10,204 bases of DNA from Pseudomonadota bacterium (GCA_021845835.1 JAJZVE010000116.1:1-10204), one strand, 5' to 3'; shown: positions 1 to 7,614, counted from the first letter of the stretch. Translations and numbers: made by a program. The notes: a model not told the origin generated them from the letters alone.

Positions 1-845
1 TGCCGCGCTGCCTGCGCCGCCAGCAGATCCGCCTGGGCGCGCGCCCGTTCCGCCCCGAGCACCGCGACCAGCGTCGCCTTGCCGGCGGCCGCGTCCTTGC
101 CGGCGGTCTTGCCGGTTTCCTCGGTGGTGCCCTCGGCGTCCAGCAGGTCATCGGCGATCTGGAACGCCGCCCCCAGGTCGCGGCCGAACGCCGCCAGCAT
201 CAGCCGCTGCAGCGGCGCCGCACGGCCAAGGATGGCGCCGGCCTCGGCGCTGAACTGGATCAGCCGGCCGGTCTTGAGCGCCTGCAGGCGGATGATCTGC
301 TCCACCGTCAGGCTCTGCCCTTCCGCCAGCATGTCGATCATCTGTCCGCCTGCCATCCCTCGGGCCCCCGCCGCCAGCCCCAGCGCCGCCACCAGCTCGC
401 ATCTTGCTTCAGGATTCGAATGCGTGTCGGGCTCCGCCAGCACCTCGAACGCGCGGGCCTGCAGTGCGTCGCCGGCGAGGATCGCGGTGGCTTCGTCGAA
501 TGCCTTGTGGGTGCTGGGCTTGCCGCGGCGCAGATCGTCATCGTCCATCGCCGGCAGGTCGTCATGCACCAGCGAATAGGCGTGCAGCATCTCGATCGCC
601 GCGCCGACGCGGGCGGCGCAGCGCCGGTCCACCTTGAACAGCGCCGCCGTCTCGGCGGCGAGGAAGGCGCGCATCCGCTTGCCGCCGCCGAGCGTTGCGT
701 AGCGCATGGCCTCTGCCAGCCGCGCCTCCGCCCCCTCCGGCGCCGGCAGCAGATCGTCCAGCGCCGCTTCCACCTCGGCCGCCACCCGCGCCAACGCCGT
801 CGGCAATGTCTCCCGGCCGATCATCACGATGTCGTCAGACGCCAT
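1..845 (-). CDS. ispA: Farnesyl diphosphate synthase (polyprenyl synthetase family), C-terminus cut by window edge
   Basis: Cytoplasmic prenyltransferase that condenses IPP with DMAPP and then GPP to give FPP, the precursor of squalene and hopanoids. Reading leftwards from the ATG at 845, 281 codons stay open to the window edge. The protein shows the chain-length region followed by the first aspartate-rich motif DDLPAMD at about residues 95-101, continuing [12 protein letters not shown], and the second motif DDLLD at about 232-236; these bind the magnesium-diphosphate complexes. GGGKRMR, the substrate-binding loop near the N-terminus, is also present. The family is usually about 300 residues, so perhaps 20 residues are missing off the edge. 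A GAGG (856-859, read on the minus strand) lies 10 bases before the start. The gene diverges from ispH. The family is certain; product chain length (C15 rather than C20) is inferred from similarity to bacterial IspA proteins. Confidence 0.93.
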   Translation of the reverse strand, partial: MASDDIVMIGRETLPTALARVAAEVEAALDDLLPAPEGAEARLAEAMRYATLGGGKRMRAFLAAETAALFKVDRRCAARVGAAIEMLHAYSLVHDDLPAMDDDDLRRGKPSTHKAFDEATAILAGDALQARAFEVLAEPDTHSNPEARCELVAALGLAAGARGMAGGQMIDMLAEGQSLTVEQIIRLQALKTGRLIQFSAEAGAILGRAAPLQRLMLAAFGRDLGAAFQIADDLLDAEGTTEETGKTAGKDAAAGKATLVAVLGAERARAQADLLAAQAAR

Positions 846-1111
846 GCGCCGCTATCCTCGTTCCGACGGTCACACGGCGCGGGGCCGGATCGCACCGCCG
901 CAGCGCGGTGCGCGGCGCCCGCGCAGAGGCGCCTGCACGGCCGCCACCCACCGCGCAGCCTACCCCAACTGTGGGATTTCTGCCATATGCCGCAGGCGCG
1001 TGGCAGCCGGCGGCGGCCGGGGCGGCACGCCGCCATTGCCGCCGGCGTTGCCAGCGACATATCGCAGGTCTGACGTCGGCGGCCTGGCAGGGACGGACGC
1101 TGGAGGAATTC
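846..1111. promoter_or_regulatory. Divergent intergenic region between ispA and ispH
   Basis: This 266-base spacer separates the divergent starts of ispA (minus) and ispH (plus), so it must hold the promoters for both unless they lie inside genes. I see no convincing sigma-70 -35/-10 pair. The least GC-rich stretch is around 961-990 and contains a small inverted repeat (CCCA/TGGG around 963-975) and CATATG at 984-989. No protein with recognisable features is encoded here. Its regulatory role is inferred from gene orientation alone. Confidence 0.4.
1102..1107 (+). promoter_or_regulatory. Ribosome binding site fixing the ispH start
   Basis: GGAGGA ends four bases before the ATG at 1112. It decides the start because the reading frame stays open far upstream (to 695) without family similarity, while the residues after 1112 match the canonical IspH N-terminus. 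Confidence 0.75.
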
Positions 1112-2044
1112 ATGTTGCGGGTGGTCCTGGCTCAGCCGCGCGGCTTCTGCGCCGGGGTGGAACGAGCGATCGAGATCGTGGAGCGGGCGCTCAGGAAATA
1201 CGGGCCGCCCATCTATGTCCGCCACGAGATCGTGCACAACCGCCATGTCGTCGAGGACCTGCGCCGCCGCGGCGCCGTGTTCGTCGATGAGCTGGACGAG
1301 ATCCCGCCCGGCGGCATGACCGTATTCAGCGCCCACGGCGTTGCCCGGCGGGTCGAGGAGCTGGCGCAGTGCCGCGACCTGCCGGTGATCGACGCCACCT
1401 GCCCGCTGGTCGCCAAGGTGCATAACCAGGGCCGCCGTTACGCCGCGCAGGGCCGCGAGATCGTGCTGGTCGGCCATGCCGGCCACGCCGAGGTGGAGGG
1501 CACGATCGGCCAGGTGCCCGGCACGGTGCATCTGGTGCAGACGGTGGAGGACGTGGCGCGGCTCGACCCCGGCACGCCCGACCACATGGCCTATATTACG
1601 CAGACCACGCTGTCCGTCGATGACACGCGCCACATCATCACCGCGCTCGCGCAGCGGTTCCCCGGCATCGTCGGGCCGGACGTGCGCGACATCTGCTACG
1701 CGACGCAGAATCGCCAGCAGGCGGTGCGCGAGCTGGCCGCGGTGGTGGACGTGATCCTGGTGGTCGGCAGCCGCAACAGCTCCAACTCCAACCGGCTGCG
1801 CGAGATCGGCGCCGACCTCGGCAAGCCGAGCCATCTGATCGACGACGCCGACACGCTGCGGCCGGAATGGTTCACCGGCGTGCGCGCGGTGGGGCTGACC
1901 GCCGGTGCATCGGCGCCGGAATTGCTTGTGCAAGGCGTCATCGACGGGCTGCGCCGCTTCGATGCCGTCGAGGTGACGTCGCTCGCCGGCGTTGCCGAGG
2001 ATGTCCGTTTCCGCCTGCCCGCCGACGTGGCCGACGTCGCCTGA
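1112..2044 (+). CDS. ispH: 4-hydroxy-3-methylbut-2-enyl diphosphate reductase (IspH/LytB)
   Basis: Last enzyme of the MEP isoprenoid pathway: a cytoplasmic iron-sulfur enzyme that reductively dehydroxylates HMBPP to IPP and DMAPP. The 310-residue length is typical. The N-terminus is the family hallmark, [12 protein letters not shown]. The three cluster-binding cysteines are seen at C13, C97 (DATCPLV) and C195 ([10 protein letters not shown]). Substrate-binding and catalytic residues are in place: H42 (HEIVHN), H75 (SAHGV), H125 and E127 ([11 protein letters not shown]), plus the SSNSNRL diphosphate-binding stretch. The start is set by a strong Shine-Dalgarno and the family N-terminus, although the frame is open much further upstream. 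hpnH follows after 22 bases on the same strand, so the two are probably one transcript linking precursor supply to hopanoid side-chain synthesis. Confidence 0.97.
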   Translation: MLRVVLAQPRGFCAGVERAIEIVERALRKYGPPIYVRHEIVHNRHVVEDLRRRGAVFVDELDEIPPGGMTVFSAHGVARRVEELAQCRDLPVIDATCPLVAKVHNQGRRYAAQGREIVLVGHAGHAEVEGTIGQVPGTVHLVQTVEDVARLDPGTPDHMAYITQTTLSVDDTRHIITALAQRFPGIVGPDVRDICYATQNRQQAVRELAAVVDVILVVGSRNSSNSNRLREIGADLGKPSHLIDDADTLRPEWFTGVRAVGLTAGASAPELLVQGVIDGLRRFDAVEVTSLAGVAEDVRFRLPADVADVA

Positions 2045-2066
2045 CGAGACAGAAGGACAAGACCAG

Positions 2067-3218
2067 ATGGCCGTTCCGCTCAACCAGGCGCTGCGCGTCG
2101 GGGCCTATGTGGTCAGGCAGCACCTGCTCGGCCGCCGGCGCTATCCGCTGGTGCTGATGCTGGAGCCGCTGTTCCGCTGCAACCTCGCCTGCGCCGGCTG
2201 CGGCAAGATCGACTATCCGGCGGAAATCCTCAATCAGCGCCTGTCGCTCGATGACTGCGTGCGGGCGGCCGATGAATGCGGCGCGCCGGTGGTCGCGATC
2301 GCCGGCGGCGAGCCGCTGCTGCACAAGGAAATGCCGCAGATCGTGGAGGCCATGCTGGCGCGCGGCAGGTTCGTCTATCTTTGCACCAACGCCCTGCTGC
2401 TGGAAAAGAAGCTCGACCAGTACAAGCCGCATCGCAATTTCGCCTGGGACGTGCATCTGGACGGCGACCGGGAGATGCACGACCATGCGGTGAGCCAGGC
2501 CGGCGTGCATGAGCGCGCCGTGGCGGCGCTGCGCGCGGCGAAGGCGCGCGGCTTCCGCGTCTGCATCAACACCACGCTGTTCGATGGCGCCGACCCCGCG
2601 CGCGTCGCCGCCTTCCTCGACGACGTGACCCGCATCGGCATCGACGGCGTGATGATCTCGCCCGGCTACGCCTATGAGCGCGCGCCCGACCGCGAGCATT
2701 TCCTCAACCGCCGCAAGGCCAAGGAATTGTTCCGCGACATCTTCCGCCGCGGCCGCGGGCGCGGGTGGAAGTTCAACCAGTCGGCGCTGTTCCTCGATTT
2801 CCTCGCCGGCAACCAGCGCTATCTCTGCACGCCCTGGGGCAAGCCGACGCGCAACGTGTTCGGCTGGCAGCGGCCCTGCTACCTGCTCGGCGAGGGCTAC
2901 GCCAGGACGTACCAGGAACTGATGGCGACCACCGACTGGGACCGCTACGGCACCGGCAATTACGAGAAGTGCGCCGACTGCATGGTGCACAGCGGCTACG
3001 AAGCGACCGCCGTGGTCGATGCGGTGCGCAAGCCCTGGAAGATCGCCGCCGTCGCGTGGCGCGGCCCGCGCACCGAGGGACCGATGGCGCCGGAGATCCC
3101 GCTCGATCACCAGCGCCCGGCCGAATACGTGTTCAGCCGCCACGTGCAGGACGCGATGGCGCGGCTACGCCACCCGGCGCCCACCGCCGGCGCGGATGTC
3201 GCGGACGCGGCCGACTAG
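2067..3218 (+). CDS. hpnH: Adenosylhopane synthase, radical SAM protein HpnH
   Basis: Radical SAM enzyme of hopanoid side-chain synthesis; HpnH adds the 5'-deoxyadenosyl radical to diploptene to give adenosylhopane, the first C35 hopanoid. The 383-residue protein has the cluster motif C38-NLA-C42-AG-C45, then AGGEP at about 79-83 (SAM binding), and a C-terminal cysteine-containing domain with PCYLLGEGY and CADCMVHSGYE. A cysteine at position 106 (YLCTN) matches, from memory of work on the Streptomyces enzyme, the conserved Cys106 said to control the radical reaction. The start at 2067 follows AGAAGGA (2051-2057); a longer reading from 1992 would overlap ispH and lacks this support. Its last 54 bases overlap the 3' end of hpnG on the opposite strand. 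Co-transcription with ispH is inferred from the 22-base gap. Confidence 0.96.
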   Translation: MAVPLNQALRVGAYVVRQHLLGRRRYPLVLMLEPLFRCNLACAGCGKIDYPAEILNQRLSLDDCVRAADECGAPVVAIAGGEPLLHKEMPQIVEAMLARGRFVYLCTNALLLEKKLDQYKPHRNFAWDVHLDGDREMHDHAVSQAGVHERAVAALRAAKARGFRVCINTTLFDGADPARVAAFLDDVTRIGIDGVMISPGYAYERAPDREHFLNRRKAKELFRDIFRRGRGRGWKFNQSALFLDFLAGNQRYLCTPWGKPTRNVFGWQRPCYLLGEGYARTYQELMATTDWDRYGTGNYEKCADCMVHSGYEATAVVDAVRKPWKIAAVAWRGPRTEGPMAPEIPLDHQRPAEYVFSRHVQDAMARLRHPAPTAGADVADAAD

Positions 3219-3842
3219 CGCCGCGCGCGCCGTGGCGGCCGCGCGCGCCAGCACGAGCAGCGCGGCGATCTGCGACGGCCTCGCCAGCAGCGAGGCCGCC
3301 ATGCGCCCGACGCGGACCCTGCCGTCGCCGTCGAGCGCCAGCAAAGCCAGCGGCGGCAGGTTCAGCGTCGCCGGGTCGCAGACCGCCCGCAGCACCGCGA
3401 ACGGCAGACCGTGGCGCGCCGCCACCCGCGCCACCGCGCCGCTCTCCAGATCGACGCCGGCGGCGGCGCTGGCGCGGAACAACGCCTGCCTGGCGGCCCG
3501 GCTCGCGACCGGCGCCGCCGCCGCCGCGAGCGCCATGCACGACCAGCCGCCGAGCGCCGCGGCGAGCCGGGGGTCGGTCGCGTAGTCGTCCGCGCCGTCG
3601 AGCACGCGGCGGGGAACGAGCAGGCTGCCCGCCGGCAGCGCCGGGTCCAGCCCGCCGCACAGGCCGAAACTGACCAGGGCGGTCGCCCCCGCTCCGACCA
3701 GCGATTCGGCCGCCGCCGCGGCGCCCGCCGGCAGGCCGCCGCCGGCCCGCGCCAGGCCGAGCCGCGCCGCCAGCCGCGCCTCGGCCTGCAGTCCGGTCAC
3801 CAGCCCCGGCATGAGCGGGGCGCACCATCGCGGGTCGGCCAT
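3165..3842 (-). CDS. hpnG: Hopanoid-associated phosphorylase HpnG (adenosylhopane phosphorylase)
   Basis: Purine-nucleoside-phosphorylase-fold protein of 225 residues. HpnG is known to remove adenine from adenosylhopane, the product of HpnH, on the way to ribosylhopane and bacteriohopanetetrol. Seen in the sequence: the fold's glycine-rich segment VSFGLCGGLDPALPAGSLLVP (58-78, given here in part as GLCGG at 60-64), the nucleoside-binding DLESG at 131-135 (E133 equivalent to the family ME/LE glutamate) and VCDPA at 154-158, followed by LPPLALLALDGDG, which resembles HpnG closely. The start at 3842 is chosen for the AGGGAGG just upstream; the frame extends 15 codons further without support. Unlike the usual co-directional hpnG-hpnH order, it is convergent with hpnH and overlaps it by 54 bases. 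Adjacency to hpnH strengthens the call over a generic MTA/SAH nucleosidase or futalosine hydrolase. Confidence 0.88.
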   Translation of the reverse strand: MADPRWCAPLMPGLVTGLQAEARLAARLGLARAGGGLPAGAAAAAESLVGAGATALVSFGLCGGLDPALPAGSLLVPRRVLDGADDYATDPRLAAALGGWSCMALAAAAAPVASRAARQALFRASAAAGVDLESGAVARVAARHGLPFAVLRAVCDPATLNLPPLALLALDGDGRVRVGRMAASLLARPSQIAALLVLARAAATARAALVGRVRDIRAGGGRRVA

Positions 3843-3845
3843 CGC

Positions 3846-3852
3846 CCTCCCT
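3846..3852 (-). promoter_or_regulatory. Ribosome binding site fixing the hpnG start
   Basis: Read on the minus strand this is AGGGAGG, three bases before the ATG at 3842. It favours that start over the ATG at 3887, which would sit close to the divergent SDR gene. Confidence 0.65.
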
Positions 3853-3915
3853 TGCGCTGCGCCGCCGCCCGGTGGCAAGCCAGCCAATGCGGCACGTCAA
3901 CGGGGAGCGGAGGAC

Positions 3916-4698
3916 ATGGACCTGGGCATCAAGGGACGTCGCGCGCTGGTCTGCGCCGCCAGCAAGGGACTCGGCCGGGCCTGCGCGACGGCGCTGGCGC
4001 GCGAGGGGGTGGCGGTGACGATCACCGCCCGCACCGCCGAGACACTGGAACGCACCGCTGCCGACATCCGTGCCGCGACCGGCGCCACCGTCACCACGGT
4101 CGCCGGCGACATCGCCACCGAGGCCGGCCGCGCCGCGGCCCTCGCCGCCTGCCCCGACCCGGACATCCTGGTCAACAACGCCGGCGGCCCGCCGCCCGGC
4201 GATTTCCGCGACTGGGAGCGCGAGCACTGGCTGCGCGCGCTGGACGCCAACATGCTGACGCCGATCCTGCTGATCCGCGCCGTGGTGGACGGCATGGCGG
4301 CGCGGCGCTTCGGGCGCATCGTCAACATCACCTCGGCCGCGGTGCTGTCGCCGATCCCCCGCCTCGGCCTGAGCAACGGCGCGCGCACCGGCCTGACCGG
4401 CTTCGTCGCCGGCCTGTCGCGACAACTGGCGCGGCACAACGTCACCATCAACAACCTGCTGCCCGGCGCCTTCCTGACCGACCGGCTGCGCAGCAATGCC
4501 GCGGCGGAGGCGGCCAAGGCCGGACGTCCGACCGATGAGGTGATCGCCGAGCGCGCCCAGGCCACCCCCGCCGGCCGCGTCGGCGATCCGGCCGAGTTCG
4601 GCGCGGCCTGCGCCTTCCTGTGCGGCGCGCAGGCCGGCTACATCGTCGGCCACAACCTGCTGATCGACGGCGGCGCCTCCAACGCCACCTTCGCCTGA
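3916..4698 (+). CDS. SDR-family oxidoreductase homologue lacking the YxxxK catalytic pair
   Basis: A 260-residue short-chain dehydrogenase/reductase fold protein, presumably cytoplasmic and NAD(P)-binding; the substrate is unknown. Seen: the N-terminal nucleotide loop AASKGLG at 14-20 in place of TGxxxGxG, NNAGG at 87-91, N112, the catalytic-type serine at 140 (NITSAAV), and the C-terminal LLIDGGAS that closes classical SDRs. At the position of Tyr-x-x-x-Lys it has S153-N-G-A-R157, so both key catalytic residues are replaced. This matches the known BKR-like SDR-like subgroup, described as departing from the cofactor motif and catalytic tetrad. The Shine-Dalgarno GGAGCGGAGG precedes the chosen ATG. 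It is divergent from hpnG (73-base spacer) and ends 6 bases before the binding-protein gene, so the two are probably an operon. A link to hopanoids is possible only by proximity. Confidence 0.9.
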   Translation: MDLGIKGRRALVCAASKGLGRACATALAREGVAVTITARTAETLERTAADIRAATGATVTTVAGDIATEAGRAAALAACPDPDILVNNAGGPPPGDFRDWEREHWLRALDANMLTPILLIRAVVDGMAARRFGRIVNITSAAVLSPIPRLGLSNGARTGLTGFVAGLSRQLARHNVTINNLLPGAFLTDRLRSNAAAEAAKAGRPTDEVIAERAQATPAGRVGDPAEFGAACAFLCGAQAGYIVGHNLLIDGGASNATFA

Positions 4699-4704
4699 CC
4701 GGCG

Positions 4705-6222
4705 ATGCCGCGGCGCCGCGCCGTGCTGCGTGCCGCGCTGGGGCTTGCCGCCCTGCCGGCCGCCGCGCGTGCCGGCAAGGCGGACGACACGCTGCGCATC
4801 GCCTGGCGCGATGCCATCCCCGACCTCGATCCCTACCGCAACCAGCTGCGCACCGGATTCGTGCTCGCCCACCATATCTGGGACTGCCTGGTGGACCGCG
4901 ACCCGGAGACGTTCCAGATGCGCCCGCTGCTGGCCGCGTCGTGGCGGCAGGAGGACGAGACCACGTGGCGCTTCACGCTGCGGCCCGACCTGCGCTTCCA
5001 CGACGGTTCGCCGTGCGGCCCCGACGACGTGGTGTACACCGTCGAGACGGTGCGCGAACGCGCTGGCATCGCCGTCCCCGGCCTGTTTTCCTGGCTCGCT
5101 GGCGCCGAACAAATCGACGCGACGCAGCTGCGCCTGACGCTGCGCGAGCCGTTTCCGGCGGTGCTGGAGTACCTCGCGATGGTGCTGCCGATTTTGCCGC
5201 GCGCCTACCGCGAACGGGTCGGGGCGGAGGCGTTCGCGGAGGCGCCGGTCGGCACCGGGCCGTATCGCGTGACGGCAAACGACACGCCGGACCGGCTGCT
5301 GCTGGAACGCTTCGATGGCTATTTTCCCGGCGGCCCGAAGGGGCGGCCGGCGATCCCGCGCATCGCCATCCATGCGGTCGCCGATTCGCTCGCCGAACTG
5401 GACGCGCTGCTGGCCGACCGGGCGGACTGGATCTGGCAGATCGGGCCGGCCGCCTTCGCCGCGGTCGCGCAGGCGCCGGGGCTGCAGGCGCTGCGCGGCG
5501 AGTCGATGCGGCTCGGCTATCTGTCGCTGGACGCCGCCGGGCGCAGCGGCGCCGGCAACCCGCTCACGGTGCTGAAGGTGCGGCAGGCGATCTGCCACGC
5601 CATCGACCGCGCCGCGATCGCGCAGCGCCTGGGCAGCGTCGCCGCGCGCGTGCCGGACACGCCCTGCTTCCCCACCCAGTTCGGCTGCGACGCCGCCGCC
5701 GCCGTCCGCTATCCGTACGACCCGGCGCGGGCGCGGGCGCTGCTGGCCGAAGCCGGCTACGCTGACGGGTTCGCCACGCAACTGGTGTCCTACGTGCTGG
5801 CGGAGGAAGGCGCGGCGGTAAGGTCCGCGCTGCAGGCGGTCGGGATCACGGCGGAGCTGATCCAGATGCCGACCGCCGACGCGGTCGAACGGGCCGCGGC
5901 CGGCGGCGCGCCGCTGTTCCTCGGCACCTGGGGCAGCTACTCGATCAACGACGTGGCGGCGATGCTGCCACAGTTCTTCGGCGGCGGGCCGCTCGACTAT
6001 GCCCGCGACCCCGAATTGCAGGCGGTGATCGTCCAGGCCGGCCGCAGCGGCGACGCCGACCGGCGGCGCGCGCTCTACGCGCAGGCAATCCGCCGCATCA
6101 CCGCGGAGGCGCTGTGGCTGCCGACGCACACCTATGCGACCACGTACGGAATGACACGGACGCTCAACTGCCGCCCGTTCGCGGACGAACTGCCGCGCTT
6201 CTACCTGGCGACCTGGAAGTGA
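4705..6222 (+). CDS. ABC transporter solute-binding protein, family 5, with Tat-like signal
   Basis: Periplasmic binding protein of the peptide/nickel/opine class (SBP_bac_5), 505 residues, a normal length. The N-terminus PRRRAVLRAALGLAALPAAARA has twin arginines before a short hydrophobic run and an A-R-A cleavage site around residue 23, suggesting Tat export; there is no lipobox cysteine. The family signature spans about residues 77-110 (SW..EDETTWRFTLRPDLRFHDG then DDVVYT), followed by GTGPY at 183-187 and a KVRQAICHAIDR helix. The start is the only choice: the preceding in-frame codon three positions upstream is the SDR stop. No clear Shine-Dalgarno is present, so translation is probably coupled to the SDR gene. 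No permease or ATPase gene lies in the window, so the ligand and partner transporter are unknown. Peptides are the default guess for the family but are not shown here. Confidence 0.93.
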   Translation: MPRRRAVLRAALGLAALPAAARAGKADDTLRIAWRDAIPDLDPYRNQLRTGFVLAHHIWDCLVDRDPETFQMRPLLAASWRQEDETTWRFTLRPDLRFHDGSPCGPDDVVYTVETVRERAGIAVPGLFSWLAGAEQIDATQLRLTLREPFPAVLEYLAMVLPILPRAYRERVGAEAFAEAPVGTGPYRVTANDTPDRLLLERFDGYFPGGPKGRPAIPRIAIHAVADSLAELDALLADRADWIWQIGPAAFAAVAQAPGLQALRGESMRLGYLSLDAAGRSGAGNPLTVLKVRQAICHAIDRAAIAQRLGSVAARVPDTPCFPTQFGCDAAAAVRYPYDPARARALLAEAGYADGFATQLVSYVLAEEGAAVRSALQAVGITAELIQMPTADAVERAAAGGAPLFLGTWGSYSINDVAAMLPQFFGGGPLDYARDPELQAVIVQAGRSGDADRRRALYAQAIRRITAEALWLPTHTYATTYGMTRTLNCRPFADELPRFYLATWK

Positions 6223-6237
6223 GGCGGCGCGGGGCGG

Positions 6238-7614
6238 TCAGATCACGTCTGGCACCGCCAGCACCGGGAAGGCAGGCGCCGGCCAGGGCGCCAGCGCCGC
6301 CGCTGCCCGTTCTGCCCGCCGCTGCGCCGCCCAGCGCCGCACGCCGTCGTGGATCAGGGCGCCGAGGCCGTTCTGATACAACCACAGGCTGTTCTGCTGC
6401 CCGTGGAATCCCGGTTCGCCGGCCATCGCCCCCCACGGGCGGAAGCCGCTGCCGAGACCGATGCCGAACACGTTCGACAGCGCCCCGCCGTCCGCGGTGC
6501 GCAGACGCGCCTGCGCATCGACCGAGGGACCGTCGTGCGCCAGTGGCACCGGCCGCCCGTCGGCGGCGAACACCGGCACCGTCGCCAGACGGTAGCCGAA
6601 GGCCGGCACGATCAGGTCGGCCGCGTCGAGCAGCGCCGTCACCTCATCGTCCGACAGCGCAGCGATCGGCTGCGCCAGCGCGCGTGTCTCCGGGGGCGCG
6701 CCGCCCCGGCCCTGCATGCGCCGCCACACTTCGCGCCCGTCCCCGCGTAGGCCGCCCAGGCGATGCACGCGGCCGGTTGCCGGACAGACATCGCTGTCCG
6801 CGAACGCATAGCCGTCCGCCGCCGCCGCGTCGCGCGACGGGTAGAACACGCGCGGCACACTGCGATACAGGATGCGCACGCTTGCGTCGGTCAGGCGCAT
6901 GTCCGGCAGGTGCGTCAGCACCATCCAGGCGGCGGAGAAGGCACTGTGCGAGCCGCCCAGGATGACCACGCGCGGCGCGACGGCGCGGCGCGCCAGCCGT
7001 GCCGCGGCCAGTACCGCACCGCCGCGCGTCAGCAGCCGCTCGCTCGGCATGATCTTGCGCTGCCAGGGAGCGAGCGACACGCCTGGGCGCAAGGCGACGG
7101 CACGCCAGTCGTCCGGCTGCCGCCCGCCGAGTGCGAGTACGGCGCTGGCGGCGCGCAGCGTGCGATGGTGGCCGTGCCGGTCGGTCAGCGCGGCCGTCAC
7201 GCTGCCGTCGCGGCACAGCCGCAGCGCGCGAACCTGCGTCCCGGCCAGGAAGCGGCTGCGCGCACTGCCGGCGATCCCGGCCGCGATCGTTGCGCCGAGC
7301 CGGTCGAGAAACCGGCCGACCAGAGCGAGCGGCGGCAGCGCGTCGCGATAGACCGCCAATGCGCGCGTCGCCGGGTCGTCACGCAGCGCAGCAAGACGGT
7401 TGTCGGCCGCGGCGCCGCGCAGGCATTCGAGAAACGTGCTGCCGAGCGTGTCGGCATTGAGCGCGTAGCCGCCGACGGTGCCGCCCATCCGGTCGCGCCG
7501 GTCAACCACCGCCACGCCACGGTCGAGCCACGCGCGGAGCTGTCCGGCGCCGGCGGCCCAGACCAGCGGGCCGGTGCCGCCCGGACCGGCGCCCAGAATC
7601 ATCGTCTCGAACAT
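6238..7614 (-). CDS. FAD/NAD(P)-dependent oxidoreductase, N-monooxygenase-like
   Basis: A 458-residue two-dinucleotide-fold flavoprotein of unknown substrate. Seen: the N-terminal FAD Rossmann motif ILGAGPGG (6-13); a second, NADPH-type motif VVILGGSHSAF at 216-226; a D-L-I-V-PAFGY stretch at 333-341 that resembles the D...ATGY motif of lysine/ornithine N-hydroxylases with its ATG altered to AFG; and a C-terminal GIGLGSGF at 384-391 that would cap the FAD. These points suggest a flavin monooxygenase related to siderophore N-hydroxylases, but a plain pyridine-nucleotide oxidoreductase is also possible. No membrane segment or signal is evident. The ATG at 7614 lacks a clear Shine-Dalgarno; ATG at 7602, just before the Rossmann strand, is a second option. 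It is convergent with the binding-protein gene (15-base gap) and divergent from the FkbM methyltransferase. No siderophore synthetase lies nearby. Confidence 0.8.
   Translation of the reverse strand: MFETMILGAGPGGTGPLVWAAGAGQLRAWLDRGVAVVDRRDRMGGTVGGYALNADTLGSTFLECLRGAAADNRLAALRDDPATRALAVYRDALPPLALVGRFLDRLGATIAAGIAGSARSRFLAGTQVRALRLCRDGSVTAALTDRHGHHRTLRAASAVLALGGRQPDDWRAVALRPGVSLAPWQRKIMPSERLLTRGGAVLAAARLARRAVAPRVVILGGSHSAFSAAWMVLTHLPDMRLTDASVRILYRSVPRVFYPSRDAAAADGYAFADSDVCPATGRVHRLGGLRGDGREVWRRMQGRGGAPPETRALAQPIAALSDDEVTALLDAADLIVPAFGYRLATVPVFAADGRPVPLAHDGPSVDAQARLRTADGGALSNVFGIGLGSGFRPWGAMAGEPGFHGQQNSLWLYQNGLGALIHDGVRRWAAQRRAERAAAALAPWPAPAFPVLAVPDVI

Noticed and set aside
695..1111. 139-codon in-frame upstream extension of ispH
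   Set aside because: Pro/Ala/Arg-rich, overlaps the ispA coding region on the other strand, and the family N-terminus and Shine-Dalgarno both place the start at 1112.
824..2083. 419-codon minus-strand frame over ispH
   Set aside because: Entirely antisense to ispH, whose catalytic residues are all present; the His/Arg/Ala-rich composition is that of a shadow frame.
1938..3143. 401-codon minus-strand frame over hpnH
   Set aside because: Antisense to hpnH with no recognisable motif; low-complexity shadow composition.
4705..4775. Lipoprotein signal for the solute-binding protein
   Set aside because: There is no cysteine near the cleavage region; the twin arginines and A-R-A site fit Tat/SPase I instead.
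3133..6129. 998-codon open frame on the minus strand
   Set aside because: It is antisense to the SDR and solute-binding genes and also crosses hpnG in another frame. Its Arg/Gly/Ala/Gln-rich translation has no domain and is the usual GC-rich shadow frame.
6223..6237. GC-rich gap as a terminator between the binding protein and flavoprotein genes
   Set aside because: The 15 bases are G-rich on one strand, cannot form a hairpin and have no T-run.
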